Below, piece after piece: positions 10,201 through 21,286 of a stretch of DNA of 64,000 bases. Source of the stretch: a virus; IMG/VR virus record IMGVR_UViG_3300019776_000365, positions 1-64,000 of that record; one strand, 5' to 3'. How positions within the stretch are numbered: position 1 is the stretch's first letter; each line of letters begins with the position of its first letter. A program made the translations under genes and the position numbers. A model generated the notes under the pieces. The model was not told where the DNA came from and did no database searches. It saw nothing but the letters and a program-made list of their open reading frames with translations.

Positions 10201-11286
10201 AATTATGGATTGTTGAATACAATATATTCTCAGAAAGATAATTACTTTAACTACAATATATTAGACTCTACTACATTTAACTTAACCAAATTTCCAACAA
10301 CAATAACATGATCTAAAGCAAAAACCTCTGGGGAGCTTACAGACACTTGGGCTAATATATCAATGTTATCAACAATGGATTTAGAGGGGATTAATGGCGA
10401 TATATCATCAATAAACCTAATTAATAATGAACTGTATGCATTTCAACCTAAAGCTATAGCCAGGATACTATTTAATGAAAGAATTCAGCAGACGGCTTCT
10501 GATGGTGTTTCTATAGAACTTACTAATGGGTATACAGTTCCAGGGTACAGATATCTTACTAATCAATATGGTTGTTCAAATAAATGATCAATAGTTGAAA
10601 CCAAAAGTGGTATTTATTTTGTGGATGAATTAAATAAATCATTAAATTCATTAGGTGATGGTATAAAAGATATATCTACTCAATACGGATTTAAGTCATA
10701 TTTTAACAACCTATCGTCATTTAATTTAAATCTATCATATGATAAACAAAACAAAGATATATACATACATGATGAAAGTTATTGCTTTAACTTCTCCGAA
10801 CTTCTACAATCATTTGAGTCTTTCTATAGCTATAATGATGTAGATGCTATGCATAATGCATGAGATGATTTTATATCAATTAAATCAGATGCAGCAAAGT
10901 CTTATGTGTATAGGCATAACAAAGGAGACTACGGTATATTCTATGGCGATAAAAAGAATTTTTATGTAGAATACATATTAAATCCAGACCCATTAGTTGA
11001 TAAAGTTTTTGATACATTTGAGTACAGGCTTACAAATGATGATATAAACTGAAATTCTCTTATAGCATCTACTTATTATCAAACTGGAACTTATAATAAA
11101 ACTAAGTTTGCAGCAAATAATAAAAAGAGATTCAATGTTTACAGGTCTAGAATGCCAAGAGAGGATAATACAATAAACAGAATTAGATCTACATGAGCTA
11201 AATTAAAACTAATGTATACTAATGAATCAACAAATATAAATAAAAAGTTTAGTCAGCAAGACTTGACTGTATGGTATACAATTTAA
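7237..11286 (+). CDS. Giant tail protein ('muzzle'-like), 14 TGA-Trp codons
   Basis: A 1349-residue open frame exists only if TGA is sense. In-frame TGAs are at 7318, 8254, 8353, 8410, 8998, 9136, 9280, 9766, 9967, 10309, 10585, 10861, 11050 and 11194, and no TAA or TAG intervenes. The N-terminus (ETYKIKGMSRDLSYSAFN, then NVRLTQRDGNDLLAITNERGN) looks like the start of the large stabilization/muzzle tail proteins of crAss-like phages. The rest is beta-rich with many Tyr, Asn and Ser, as expected for a propeller-like tail-tip protein. It starts two bases after the ring protein gene and ends before a strong terminator. Length and position both fit the muzzle protein; the exact homologue is inferred. 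Confidence 0.8.
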
Positions 11287-11293
11287 TAATTAC

Positions 11294-11335
11294 AATAGGG
11301 TGGATATTTATTTTATATTCATCCTATTTTTTTTT
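11294..11335 (+). terminator. Rho-independent terminator after the giant tail gene
   Basis: A 12-bp stem with two G-U pairs (11294-11305 with 11317-11328) is followed by a T-run to 11335. It begins 7 bases after the stop of the muzzle-like gene. An apparent hydrophobic reading frame starting at 11300 is simply this hairpin read as protein. Confidence 0.8.
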
Positions 11336-11395
11336 GTAATTAACTTTGTATATACAATATATTTTACTATATTCGTAGTTATTAATAAATTAAAT

Positions 11396-12157
11396 ATGAA
11401 AAAAAATAACAAACCATTAAAAATAAAACCACAATCTATTTTTGACAATAGATATGACGGAGGTGGATTTATAGACTTATCAAAAACATGAACTCCAAAC
11501 CTACAGCAAGAGACGCAAAATGTTAATCTTCAAATGCTTAAAGATCAAAAAGCAGGAAGGTATGATGTAAATTTAACACAATCAAATAAAACTAATTTTG
11601 GCGATTTAGCTACTAATGGTCTTGGTGTTGCGCAGGGTGTTATGCAATTAGGCTCTCAGATTGGAAATAATTTATCAACTTCTAGTATTGGTCATGAAGT
11701 TCAAGGTGTTCAAGATATATCCAGAGGCGATATTATGAATACAAATATACATGTGGATTCTAATAAAACAAACAGCTTAGGTCAAGCGGCGAGCGGTGCA
11801 TTAACAGGCGCTAAAACTGGCTCTGCATTTGGGCCAGTTGGCACTGCAATTGGCGCTGGCATAGGAGCTATAGCTGGTGGTGTTTCAAGCATATTTGGAA
11901 ATAAGGCTAAAGAGAAAGCAGCTCAAAAAGCAGAAGATATATGAACTAATAATTTAGAAGCTAAAGAAAGACAATTTGAATTTCAAGATTTAAGACAAAA
12001 TATGGCAAATTATTCAGCGTATGGTGGCGATATATTCGCTTATGGTGGACAATTCAGCAATGGATTAACAGAGTATTCCGTTGGAAATGAATATGACCTA
12101 GATGAAAATACTATTAATGATTTAATTAAAAATGGGTATAAAATCGAATACATATAA
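11396..12157 (+). CDS. Tail-associated/cargo protein, N-terminal partner, two TGA-Trp codons
   Basis: The gene starts at the ATG at 11396, after the terminator, and reads 253 residues through TGAs at 11489 (LSKT-W-TPNLQ) and 11942 (KAEDI-W-TNNLEA). A hydrophobic glycine/alanine stretch at roughly residues 140-180 (GAKTGSAFGPVGTAIGAGIG) resembles membrane-active segments of phage ejection proteins. Short YGG repeats (AYGGDIFAYGGQFSNG) lie near the end and recur in the gene at 12865. The two may be halves of one ancestral gene split by the endonuclease between them, or natural neighbours. The stop TAA lies inside the overlapping endonuclease start. Confidence 0.6.
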
Positions 12158-12863
12158 GGTATATAAACACACATCACCATCGAATAAGGTCTATATAGGT
12201 ATAACAAGCACCAGTGAGACAAATAGATGGTCAGATGGCATGGGATATAGTAGGCAGCCATATTTTTTTAAAGCAATAGTAAAATATGGATGAATTAATT
12301 TTAAACATGAGATATTATTCGATAATTTACAAAAAGATGAAGCTTATAGGCTGGAAACTGAATTAATAAAAGAATATAAAAGTTCTGATTGTAATTATGG
12401 GTATAATATACATATTGGTGGATATATAGACTTCACAATAAGTAAAACTGGAAGAATTTATAAGAAAAGGACAAAACCTGTATCTATTAATCCAAAGTTG
12501 TGACGCAAGGTGACAAAAAGCGATAAAAATGGAAATATAATAAATATATTTGATAATGTTAGGCTTGCAGCTGAAGATGCAAAAGTTCCAACAGAAACTC
12601 TTAGAACTTGATGCAAATTTAATAAACGTCCAAGAAATAATGATTATATATATTCATATGAAGATAATGCTTCAATAGAAAAAACAATTGGATATAAAAC
12701 TGTAAAAGTAGAAAGATATGATTTATCTGGAAATTACATAGATACATTTGATTCAATTGAAGATGCTGGTAGAATTTTAAATATAAAAACAAATCATATA
12801 CCATGCGTTTGTAGAGGGAGACGAGTTCAAACCGGTGGTTATAAATGAAAATATAAAGAATAA
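12132..12863 (+). CDS. GIY-YIG homing endonuclease, four TGA-Trp codons
   Basis: A 243-residue protein. The nuclease domain is at about residues 8-95: KVYKHTSPSNKVYIGITS holds the GIY and YIG strands, NRWSDG carries the likely catalytic Arg, and ETELI the likely metal-binding Glu. A DNA-binding part with NUMOD/IENR1-like repeats follows (FDNVRLAAEDAKVP, then FDSIEDAGRILNI), ending in TGGYKWKYKE. TGAs at 12291, 12501, 12609 and 12846 all fall where these families normally have Trp, for example KYG-W-INFKHEI. The ATG at 12132 overlaps the upstream gene by 26 bases, and the stop lies one base before the next ATG. Such enzymes cut an uninvaded copy of the locus and spread with it. Its dependence on recoding shows it is adapted to this code. 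Confidence 0.85.
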
Positions 12864-12864
12864 A

Positions 12865-14802
12865 ATGAAAATAAAAATAACATCTATACCAAATAAATAT
12901 TCTAATGGTGGCCAAGTGGACTCCATGAATGGTATGCATCTAAAAAAAGATTTAATCTCCTTTTCTACAGGTGGCACACACGAAGACAATCCAAATGGGG
13001 GAATTATGCAGGGCATTGGTGCTAATGGTCAGCCAAACCTAGTGGAGCAGGGAGAAACAAAGCACGATAATTATATATTCTCAGATAGATTAAAAATTGA
13101 TAAGAATATACAACAAGCTTATAGATTACCAAAATCAACTATTGGTAAATCATTTGCAGATGCATCCAAAATCATCAATAAAGAGACTAAAGAAAGACCA
13201 AATGACATTATAAGTAAGAATGGTCAGAAAGCTATGTTGTCAACACTTACTGAGGCTCAAGAAGCACTTAAGCAACAAGACCAAATAGACCAACAAGATA
13301 ATGAAAAAATAAATGTATTAGGTCATGGTGATTCTATATTTGCTAAAGGTGGTCAAATACATATTAAAAAAGAAAATAGAGGTAAATTTACAGAAGCGGC
13401 AAAACGTGCTGGTATGGGTGTTCAAGAATATGCTCATCATGTAATGGCTCATTCACACAATGCAGCATTACGTAAGCGAGCAAACTTTGCTATACAGTCC
13501 AAACGCTGACATAAAGCCTTTGGTGGTGACTTATTTGCGAAAGGAGGGGATTTGTATGATCATTCGGATTATCAATCCTTGGCTGTAGATAAGGGTGATT
13601 ATATAGAGTTACCATCATATGCAAGTGGAGGCGATTTAGATTTATTTGCTTTTGGTGGAGATATGTCACACTTTCATAGAACAGATCATCAGGGCACTAT
13701 AACATATAAAGATGGCGGCAATTTGCAAGATAATAAAACAATAGATGTTTATGGCGATGATTATGTAAAATCATTAATAGATAAAACTGATAAACCAACT
13801 CTTGATAGGTATAATTTTCTTATTAATGAAACAAAAAGATTAAGAGATTTAAATGACCCAAAATATCAACAAGAATTAAATAGGAGAGCAAATCAATTAG
13901 CTATATTAAAATCATCATTACTTCCTGGTGATGTTAAATCAAAAGAGCTACTAAATGAGCCTGGTTATCAACCACAAAGAAGTGATATTATACCAATGTC
14001 TATATTTGCAAAAGGTGGTAATAAAACAACAAGATTACCAAGTTCTTCATTAATTGGATTAAATGATGTTGGAGTGGATATGTCCAAAGTGTATACACCT
14101 AATTTGAAATTAGAAACTCTTGCATCCAATAAGCAACTCAAAGCTAATCAAGCCGCTGACATGTATGATGTACAACCGCAAGATTACAGCAATTCTTATT
14201 ATAATTATAGCGGATTTGACAGATATGCCCCAGTAATGGCCAATATAGGTTTGGGTATATCTGATATATTCTCAAAACCAGAGAGTGTACAATATGGTAG
14301 ATATACACCAGAAGCTATAACATCAAGAATGGATTACACACCATTTGATACAGAATGAATGACTAATAAACTTAAATCACAGGCAGCAGCTACACGTCAA
14401 GGTATTTTAAACACATCCTCTGGCAATAGAGCTACAGCTATGGCTGGTTTATTAGGCGCTAATCAACAATCTAATGAAGCTATAGGTGATGCTTACATGA
14501 GAGCTGCGCAATATAATCAACAACTTAAAAATCAAGCACAACAGTTTAATCTGGGTGTAGAGCAAGCAAATGTAGCGGCAAAAAATCAAGCTCAACTTCA
14601 AAATCTACAATTTCAGCAACAAGAATCACAAGCTAATATGGCTAATAGAGCAGCACAAAGAGCGGCGGTTAGACAAGCTATTATTAATGCAGCATCTAAT
14701 CTTGGTAGCATAGGTCGAGAAAATTGGGCAGCTAACACTGGCTCTCAAATGTTTGGTTATTCTGTAGATCCAAGAACTGGTAAATTAACTTATAATAGAT
14801 AA
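12865..14802 (+). CDS. crAss-like tail/cargo protein, two TGA-Trp codons
   Basis: A 645-residue protein read through TGAs at 13507 and 14356. Its front half carries FSTGGTHEDNPNGG and GQPNLVEQGETKHDNYIFSDRL, followed by a helical stretch with KERPNDIISKNGQ. These segments look like a conserved crAss-like virion protein. Short FAYGG/FAKGG repeats occur five or more times. The C-terminal 150 residues are Gln/Ala-rich coiled coil (QQLKNQAQQFNLGVEQANVA), typical of elongated tail or ejection proteins. It begins two bases after the GIY-YIG gene. The N-terminus may have been remade when the endonuclease inserted. Confidence 0.7.
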
Positions 14803-14806
14803 TATA

Positions 14807-16465
14807 ATGGCGATAAGTCAATTCGATAAAATAGATTATGCTCAATTTAACCCACTCTCCACTCAGGAGATGTGGGCTCCATTGCAATACTTAAGAGAGC
14901 AACACGATAAAACAGAGGAAGCTTTATCTCAACAATCACAGGTTAATGCTGCTTCATTGCAAGGCTTAAATGCAAGTATAGATAAAGCGGCTATAGATAT
15001 ACATAATGCTTACACAGATCAAATAAACAAAGCTACACAGGATTTGATGTCAAAGGGTTTTTTAGATTCTGGTAGACGTAGAAATCTAAACAATTTAAAA
15101 GCTGAATATAACTCCAAGATAGTGCCACTTCAAACAGCCTTACAACAAAGACAAGCAATGGCAGAAGAGCAACGTAAGATGATGTTACAAGACCCTACAC
15201 AGAGATTTACTAAAGGTGTAGGTGATATAGCTCTTGCTGATATAGTTGCAGATCCTACGAAGCTCTCATATCAAAGTGTTAGCGGTAGAGATTTATCAAA
15301 AGAGGTTGCTCAAAAAGCTCAAATGTTAGAAAAGACAATAGAACAACAAGCCCCTGAGTTAAAAAGCTCTGGAATATTTGGAAAGTATTTAACAGCAGTA
15401 AAATCTGGAGCATCATTATCCGAAGTAGAATCTGCTATGAGACAGCAATATGGTAGTGGTCTTACTAATAAAATGACAAACGTGCTTCATAATCTAGTTA
15501 ATCAAACTATGAATGAGTATGGTGTTTATGATAAGTTTGCTGGTAATCAAAAAGCTATTGGCGATTTGTGGAATTCAGCGGCTAGTGGGTTGTATGCAGC
15601 TATAGGTTCTAAACAATTTGGTTATCAAGATGATCCAATGGCAATATGGAGAGCTCAACAAAAAGAACTTAAAGCGCAATCCCCAGAACCGCCTGGTAAA
15701 GTTCATATGGAGTATGAGGGCGCATATGATGAGAAAGATTTTAAGGAGATAAATAGATTAAATAAAGAGTCAAAAATGGGTAAGGTGACTTCTGGGTCAA
15801 CATTTACTGGAGCTCCATATGGAAACTTTACTGGAGGACAAAGTTCTCTTGATAAAAACAAGTATACAGAAAATCCATCATTTAGCAAACTATATATGAT
15901 GGCAAAATCAGCCGGAATGAATAATATTCCAACAAAAATAGCAAATAAAGATATAGGTCAATGGGCTGATAAAATCTCTGAATTCTTAAAAGAAAAGCAT
16001 AGAACTGCTAATAAAAATAGATATTTTTACAATGTTAGCGATGAGACAACTAGTAAATTATCATCAGCATTATCAGACATTGATGATATAAAAGATGTTT
16101 CTGGTAACAGTGTTAAAAAGTCCAATATATTTAAAAATGGTAAATTAGTTTCAGATCCAGTACTGACATACGGGTCACATGGCGCTGCACTAAAGATTAC
16201 AGATAGTGACGGAAAATCACATGTTGTCCCATTTGATATGCACAAACTTGGGAATCCAGAATTAGCTGGATATGATCGTGAAATACAGTCAATCAATAAT
16301 GATATAAGTGTATTGGACGACAATAAGTTTAATAAAAAATACGATGGAATATCTAAAGCTAAGGCAAAAGAATATATAAATAACCAAATGAATCTAATAT
16401 CTCAAATATTAAGTGGTGAAGCATATTCTAAAACCAAATCGGCAGATGTTTATCCTGGATATTAA
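14807..16465 (+). CDS. Virion (cargo/ejection) protein
   Basis: This 552-residue protein begins MAISQFDKIDYAQFNPLST and is mostly helical, Gln-rich and lacks TGA codons. The first 150 residues form coiled coil (LREQHDKTEEALSQQSQVNA); the middle is Ser/Gly/Lys-rich and the end helical again. No enzyme motif is seen. It follows the Gln-rich cargo gene by four bases and precedes the giant virion genes, so it is most likely part of the internal or ejected set of proteins. The role is inferred from position and composition. Confidence 0.65.
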   Translation: MAISQFDKIDYAQFNPLSTQEMWAPLQYLREQHDKTEEALSQQSQVNAASLQGLNASIDKAAIDIHNAYTDQINKATQDLMSKGFLDSGRRRNLNNLKAEYNSKIVPLQTALQQRQAMAEEQRKMMLQDPTQRFTKGVGDIALADIVADPTKLSYQSVSGRDLSKEVAQKAQMLEKTIEQQAPELKSSGIFGKYLTAVKSGASLSEVESAMRQQYGSGLTNKMTNVLHNLVNQTMNEYGVYDKFAGNQKAIGDLWNSAASGLYAAIGSKQFGYQDDPMAIWRAQQKELKAQSPEPPGKVHMEYEGAYDEKDFKEINRLNKESKMGKVTSGSTFTGAPYGNFTGGQSSLDKNKYTENPSFSKLYMMAKSAGMNNIPTKIANKDIGQWADKISEFLKEKHRTANKNRYFYNVSDETTSKLSSALSDIDDIKDVSGNSVKKSNIFKNGKLVSDPVLTYGSHGAALKITDSDGKSHVVPFDMHKLGNPELAGYDREIQSINNDISVLDDNKFNKKYDGISKAKAKEYINNQMNLISQILSGEAYSKTKSADVYPGY

Positions 16466-16479
16466 AAAATAAATAAAAT

Positions 16480-19400
16480 ATGCCAATAAAAGAAGTATAT
16501 GAGGGTGATATAAGCCCAAACGAAGAGGCTAGTGGAATGAAGGCGTACTACTCAAGTGGTAAGAAAAATAAAAACCCTTCATTTCTTAGCGCAGCTCAAC
16601 AAACATGAGGTAGAAATAGTCAGGCTCAATGGTCACGACCTCTTAGCGAGGTTGTTGGCCCTACTGACTATGGTAGTAGTGCATATGATGTTCAGGGTGA
16701 ATCAATGAGCCAAATTGAAGACCTTGAGGATACTAGATCTAAAATACAACCATTTGTTGATAAATTTGGTGCAGGCGTAGGTACGTTTTTAGGAAAAACT
16801 CTTACAGCTACTGCTGGTGGTATTGGTACATTAGTTTATGGTGTGCCAAATGCTATTTTCGGCACAGATGGCACTGCTGGCGAAAAACTTAGAGCTGTAT
16901 ATGATAATGATTTTAATAAGTGGTTAGATAAAATAAATTCAGGCATAGATGATGCATTTACAGTACATTTAGCTAAATCTGAAAGAGAAGGTAGTTTATT
17001 TGATCAAACAATAGGTTCTGCTGGATTTTGGACTAAATCATTTCTTGGTGATGGACTGTCTTTTGTTGCAGGAGCTGTATTATCATCATGGGCAACTGGT
17101 GGAGCTGGTAAGCTTATTGGATGAGGGGCTAAAGGTATTGGTTTAACTGGCGCTTTATCAAAAGGCGCAACTGCTGTTGGGGATGTTCTTAGTGAATCAA
17201 AATATTTATCAAAAGCAGCTAATGTGTTAAAGGGAGCATCATCTATATCAACTGGATTAGAAGATGCAACTCAACTTGCAAATAAAGCCAGATTTGATAA
17301 GTTTATAGCAGGATCTAAGAAGCTAGCAGATGTTGGTCAAAAGTTTGTAGTTGGCTCTGCGTATGAAGGTGGCGTTGAAGCTAATGACTTTATAAAACAA
17401 TCAACAAGTAATTATATACAACAATACCAAGACAAGTATGGGCAACTACCATCTGAGGATGAACTAGCAGATTTTAATAAGAAAATACTACCACAGGCTA
17501 ATGCTTTATTTTTAGGAAATGTTGCTTTAGTTGGAGCGGAACATATGATTGCCTTGCCGCATATTTTTGGTCCAGGTGTTAATACTGCTATAAAAGATGC
17601 TAGAAAAGCTATTGGCAAAAGAGTTGTAGGTGAAGCTGAAGAGTTATTTGTTAAAGATGCAGAAAGATCAACCTTAGGCAAAATAGCAACTGGTGCCTCC
17701 AGGGGGTTAAAGCCAATAGTATCTGAAGGTCTTATGGAGGAGGGTGGTCAGAATTTTATGAAAACATGAGCTTTAGATTATGCTGATAAGAAATATAATC
17801 CAGACTCAGCTAAAAGAACTTATGATTTAATGAACTCTCTTGGTAACGCTTTTAATCAAGCATATGCAACTACAGATGGTTGGAAGGAGATATTAGCTGG
17901 TATGATTATTGGCGGCATGGGTGCCCCTAATATAAATGCTATAGGCAGTATTAGAACTAAAGAGAATGGATTTAAAGAATTTAAACCATTTAGTGTAGAT
18001 AAAGAGAAATCGCTATGGACTGGTGGAGTGTTCGGTCAATTTCAAGATGTTCATCATAAAAATATGATTGCTCAACAGTTGATTGATGATTATAATAAAC
18101 AAGACGCATCAGCAGCCTCCGAACACTTTAATAGAGCTTTATCACAAAATCAAGGTATTGTATCTCAAATAGGTGACATAAACCATCAAAACTCATTAAC
18201 GGATGGATATGATGCTGCAGTTGAGTCTGGAGACCATTATACTGCAAAGAATTTAGAAGATGATAAATTTCACTCATTCATAAAATCAAGAATTGATTCT
18301 GGATATTACGATTCATTAGAAAGTGAGTTGGTAAAACCAATCAAAGATATGACTGATGATGAATTTAAAGAAAGCTTTGGCTATGGTGATAAGCTAATAT
18401 CAAATGAAGAATTATCAGATAGAAAGAGAAAAACTATAGAGCAAGCCAGGAAAAGTATTAAAAATGTCAAAGAAGCTATAAGCACTGTTGATAGTGTTAT
18501 GGATGTTGATTTATCTAAAGAAGATAATAGACTTCATAGAGATTTACTAATATATGCTTTATCTACAAATAAATCAGTTGGCGATAGAATAGAATCTATA
18601 TCTAAGTCCATTAAAGATACAATAAAAGATCAAGCTTGGGGTCAAAATCTTCAAGTGTTAAATGATATAATTTCTAGAGATAAAGAATCTTTAGCCACAG
18701 AGACTGATAGTGACAAAATAAAACTACTAAAAAAAAGGATTGAAGATACAGAAGAAAACATATCTAAAATAAAAAATTTAGAAGCTGAATTGCCAACATC
18801 TGTCATAGGTATGAAGGAGTTTGCTAAAGAAGCTAAAGAAAGATATGTAAATAAAGCTGGTATTGATGATGGATCAAAAGAGGACTTCAATCAATCATTA
18901 GATGACTTAGTTAAACTAATGAGACGAAAAGTAGAAGCTATAGAGTTGTATAACACAATGAAAGATCCTAAAGCTTTTAATAATCTATATAGAACCGAAA
19001 GAATAGATACCAAGATTAGACAATGGCAAGAAGAGGCCTTACAGAAAATAGTTGATTCACAAAATGAAGAGATAGCAAAAGCTAAAGATCATGTAGATAA
19101 TGGTGGTGATCCTATTGAAGCTCAATCTATATCTGGAGCTGAAATAAACAATATTCAAAAGATTGTTGACAATAAAAATCTAATAGATCAATTGGATAAG
19201 GCTAAAACTGATGTAGAGTTTTTAAAAGTTATAAATTCAAACAGCGAGAAACAATATGATAATATAGATGATTTTCTAGAAGATGTTACAGATGCTCATC
19301 AATCAGGTGTTGTATCCGATGAAGAACTAGCGGCTATCAATAAATTATATGGAGATATTTATACTAGCTCTTATCTCTATACTAAAAAACCAGTACAACA

Positions 19401-21270
19401 AACTCCAGATAAACTAGAATCTAAAGGATCGTTACAAAAAGGTAATCCAAATAATTCTGTATTAGGCAAAAATACTGTAAGTCAAGTAGAAAATGAGGCT
19501 AATAATGTAGATAAAACATTAGGAGAATCTGAGAGAAAATCAACCAATAATGAAGGTGAAAAACTATTTGACGCATATGATCATATAGCTTGGTTAGGAA
19601 TGTCTTATGATATATCTGAAGGCAAATTTATAGACAAAGGTGTAAATAAAGATGCATCTAAAATAACATTAGATTTTAAAAAGCTTAATAAAGGTGATAA
19701 AATAACCTTTGAAGTTGTATATGATGACGCATTTATGCCAGGAAAATCATATACAGATGAAGAATTAACAGATTTTGTGACAATATCTATAAAAAAAGAT
19801 GGCGAAATAGTTGGATATGTCCATAAAATTGATTACATTCGTGAGGATAGAATAATTAAGACAGATTCTGATGGTAACGATAACCTAGAACGCAATAAAG
19901 AAGAACTTAGAAGGTTTAGGTCTTTCATCATTAAAAATAAAGGTTGAGAGTCTGTAGTTACAGACAGATGGAATGGTAGGTTGATGTTTAGTAAAGCACC
20001 ACAGCCAACAAGAAATGCATTACCAGATAAAAAACTTAATGTAGCAATAGTTACAGACGGTAATATAACAAGACCAAAATCATTTAAAAGTAATGATGTA
20101 ATTATAAATGAGGAAAAGATTAAATCTTCAGCTAAAGGTTATTTTAAAAATGGAGCTTATGCAATACTGCCAGTAAACAAAGATAATACAAACAACTATT
20201 ATATAGCAGTGCCATTAAGCCCATCCAATTTGGCGCAATCACCTCTTGAATCAGCTAATATAATAGCTCATCTCGTAAGGATGTTTATTAAAAGTCAACT
20301 GGGAGATATATCAGAAGGTGATGCTTTTAATAGAATATCTAAAGATATATCAGATAAAACAAAAGTAAAAGACTTAGATGGTGATCCTATAAATATGAAT
20401 GCCAAATCACTAGAAGGTCTTAGAAATATAATAAGTTTATTTACATACCCAAGGCAGTCATATAGAGATGATCTTGGTGTTACGGATGTTAATGGTAATA
20501 TATTTGGGATAAACTACACCAAAGATGGCAAGGCTTTAGTATTATCATTTGGTGTTGCTAATGATTTAAATACATATACAATATGGTTAAATAAACCATT
20601 AGATGAAGAAACCTTTGATAGAATGACAGAAGGGATGATAGAATCTCTATCACAGCAGTTTTTCTATCATAATAAAAACTTAACTGGTCAAACCATTAAC
20701 TTTCCTAAAATATCAACAATTAATGGCAAGATTGATGTTGAGTTCTCAGAAATGCCTTATGAAGAGTTTGTAAAAGATCATACACAAACAAACGTATCAT
20801 CACATAATATAGGAGATGATATTAACCCCAACTATATATATACTATACAATCTAATATTGTATATAAAATGCCTACTAATGATGAGTATGGTTCTATTAT
20901 AAAAAAACAAGAAGAACCAACTGAAGTTCCTAATAAACCAGAAGTTAAAAAAGCTGAAGTTGATAAAGATGTGGAGAGTATTGGCTCATTATTTTCAGTA
21001 GAAGAAAAACCAGAACCAACTAAGCCTAAAAGAGAGCGTAGAACTGGTACAGATGGTAAAGCTAGGCCAAGAGCTAGCTCTTCTAATTTTATGCCAGACT
21101 TTACATCAATAGAGACTTTAGAAGTAAATTCTGGATTTAAAATAACCCCACCGTCTAACACGTTAGGTATGAGCGTTTTAGAATTCTCTAAAAGATTTGA
21201 TTCAGAATATAGAAGATCATTTATGAAGATGGTTAGAGAAAAACAAATAGAATTTACATGCAAGTATTAA
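16480..21270 (+). CDS. Giant virion protein 1 (ejection/cargo), four TGA-Trp codons
   Basis: An open frame of 1596 residues with TGAs at 16606 (AAQQT-W-GRNSQ), 17122, 17767 and 19945. Residues about 90-240 contain hydrophobic Gly/Ala helices (FLGKTLTATAGGIGTLVYG and GLSFVAGAVLSSWATGGAG), which could insert into the host membrane during DNA ejection. The middle 600 residues are long charged coiled coils. The last 400 are alpha/beta with a Pro/Lys/Arg-rich linker (KPEPTKPKRERRTGTDGKAR). In crAss-like phages such giant proteins are packaged with the virion RNA polymerase. No catalytic motif was recognised. Confidence 0.7.
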
Positions 21271-21286
21271 TAAAAATATATAAAAA

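Noticed and set aside
11300-11395. Hydrophobic N-terminal extension of the 11396 gene
   Set aside because: It is a T-rich terminator read as protein; the ATG at 11396 follows it.
12040-13016. Three - strand frames over the GIY-YIG and cargo genes
   Set aside because: They are hydrophobic shadows opposite well-supported + strand genes whose motifs are intact once TGA is read as Trp.
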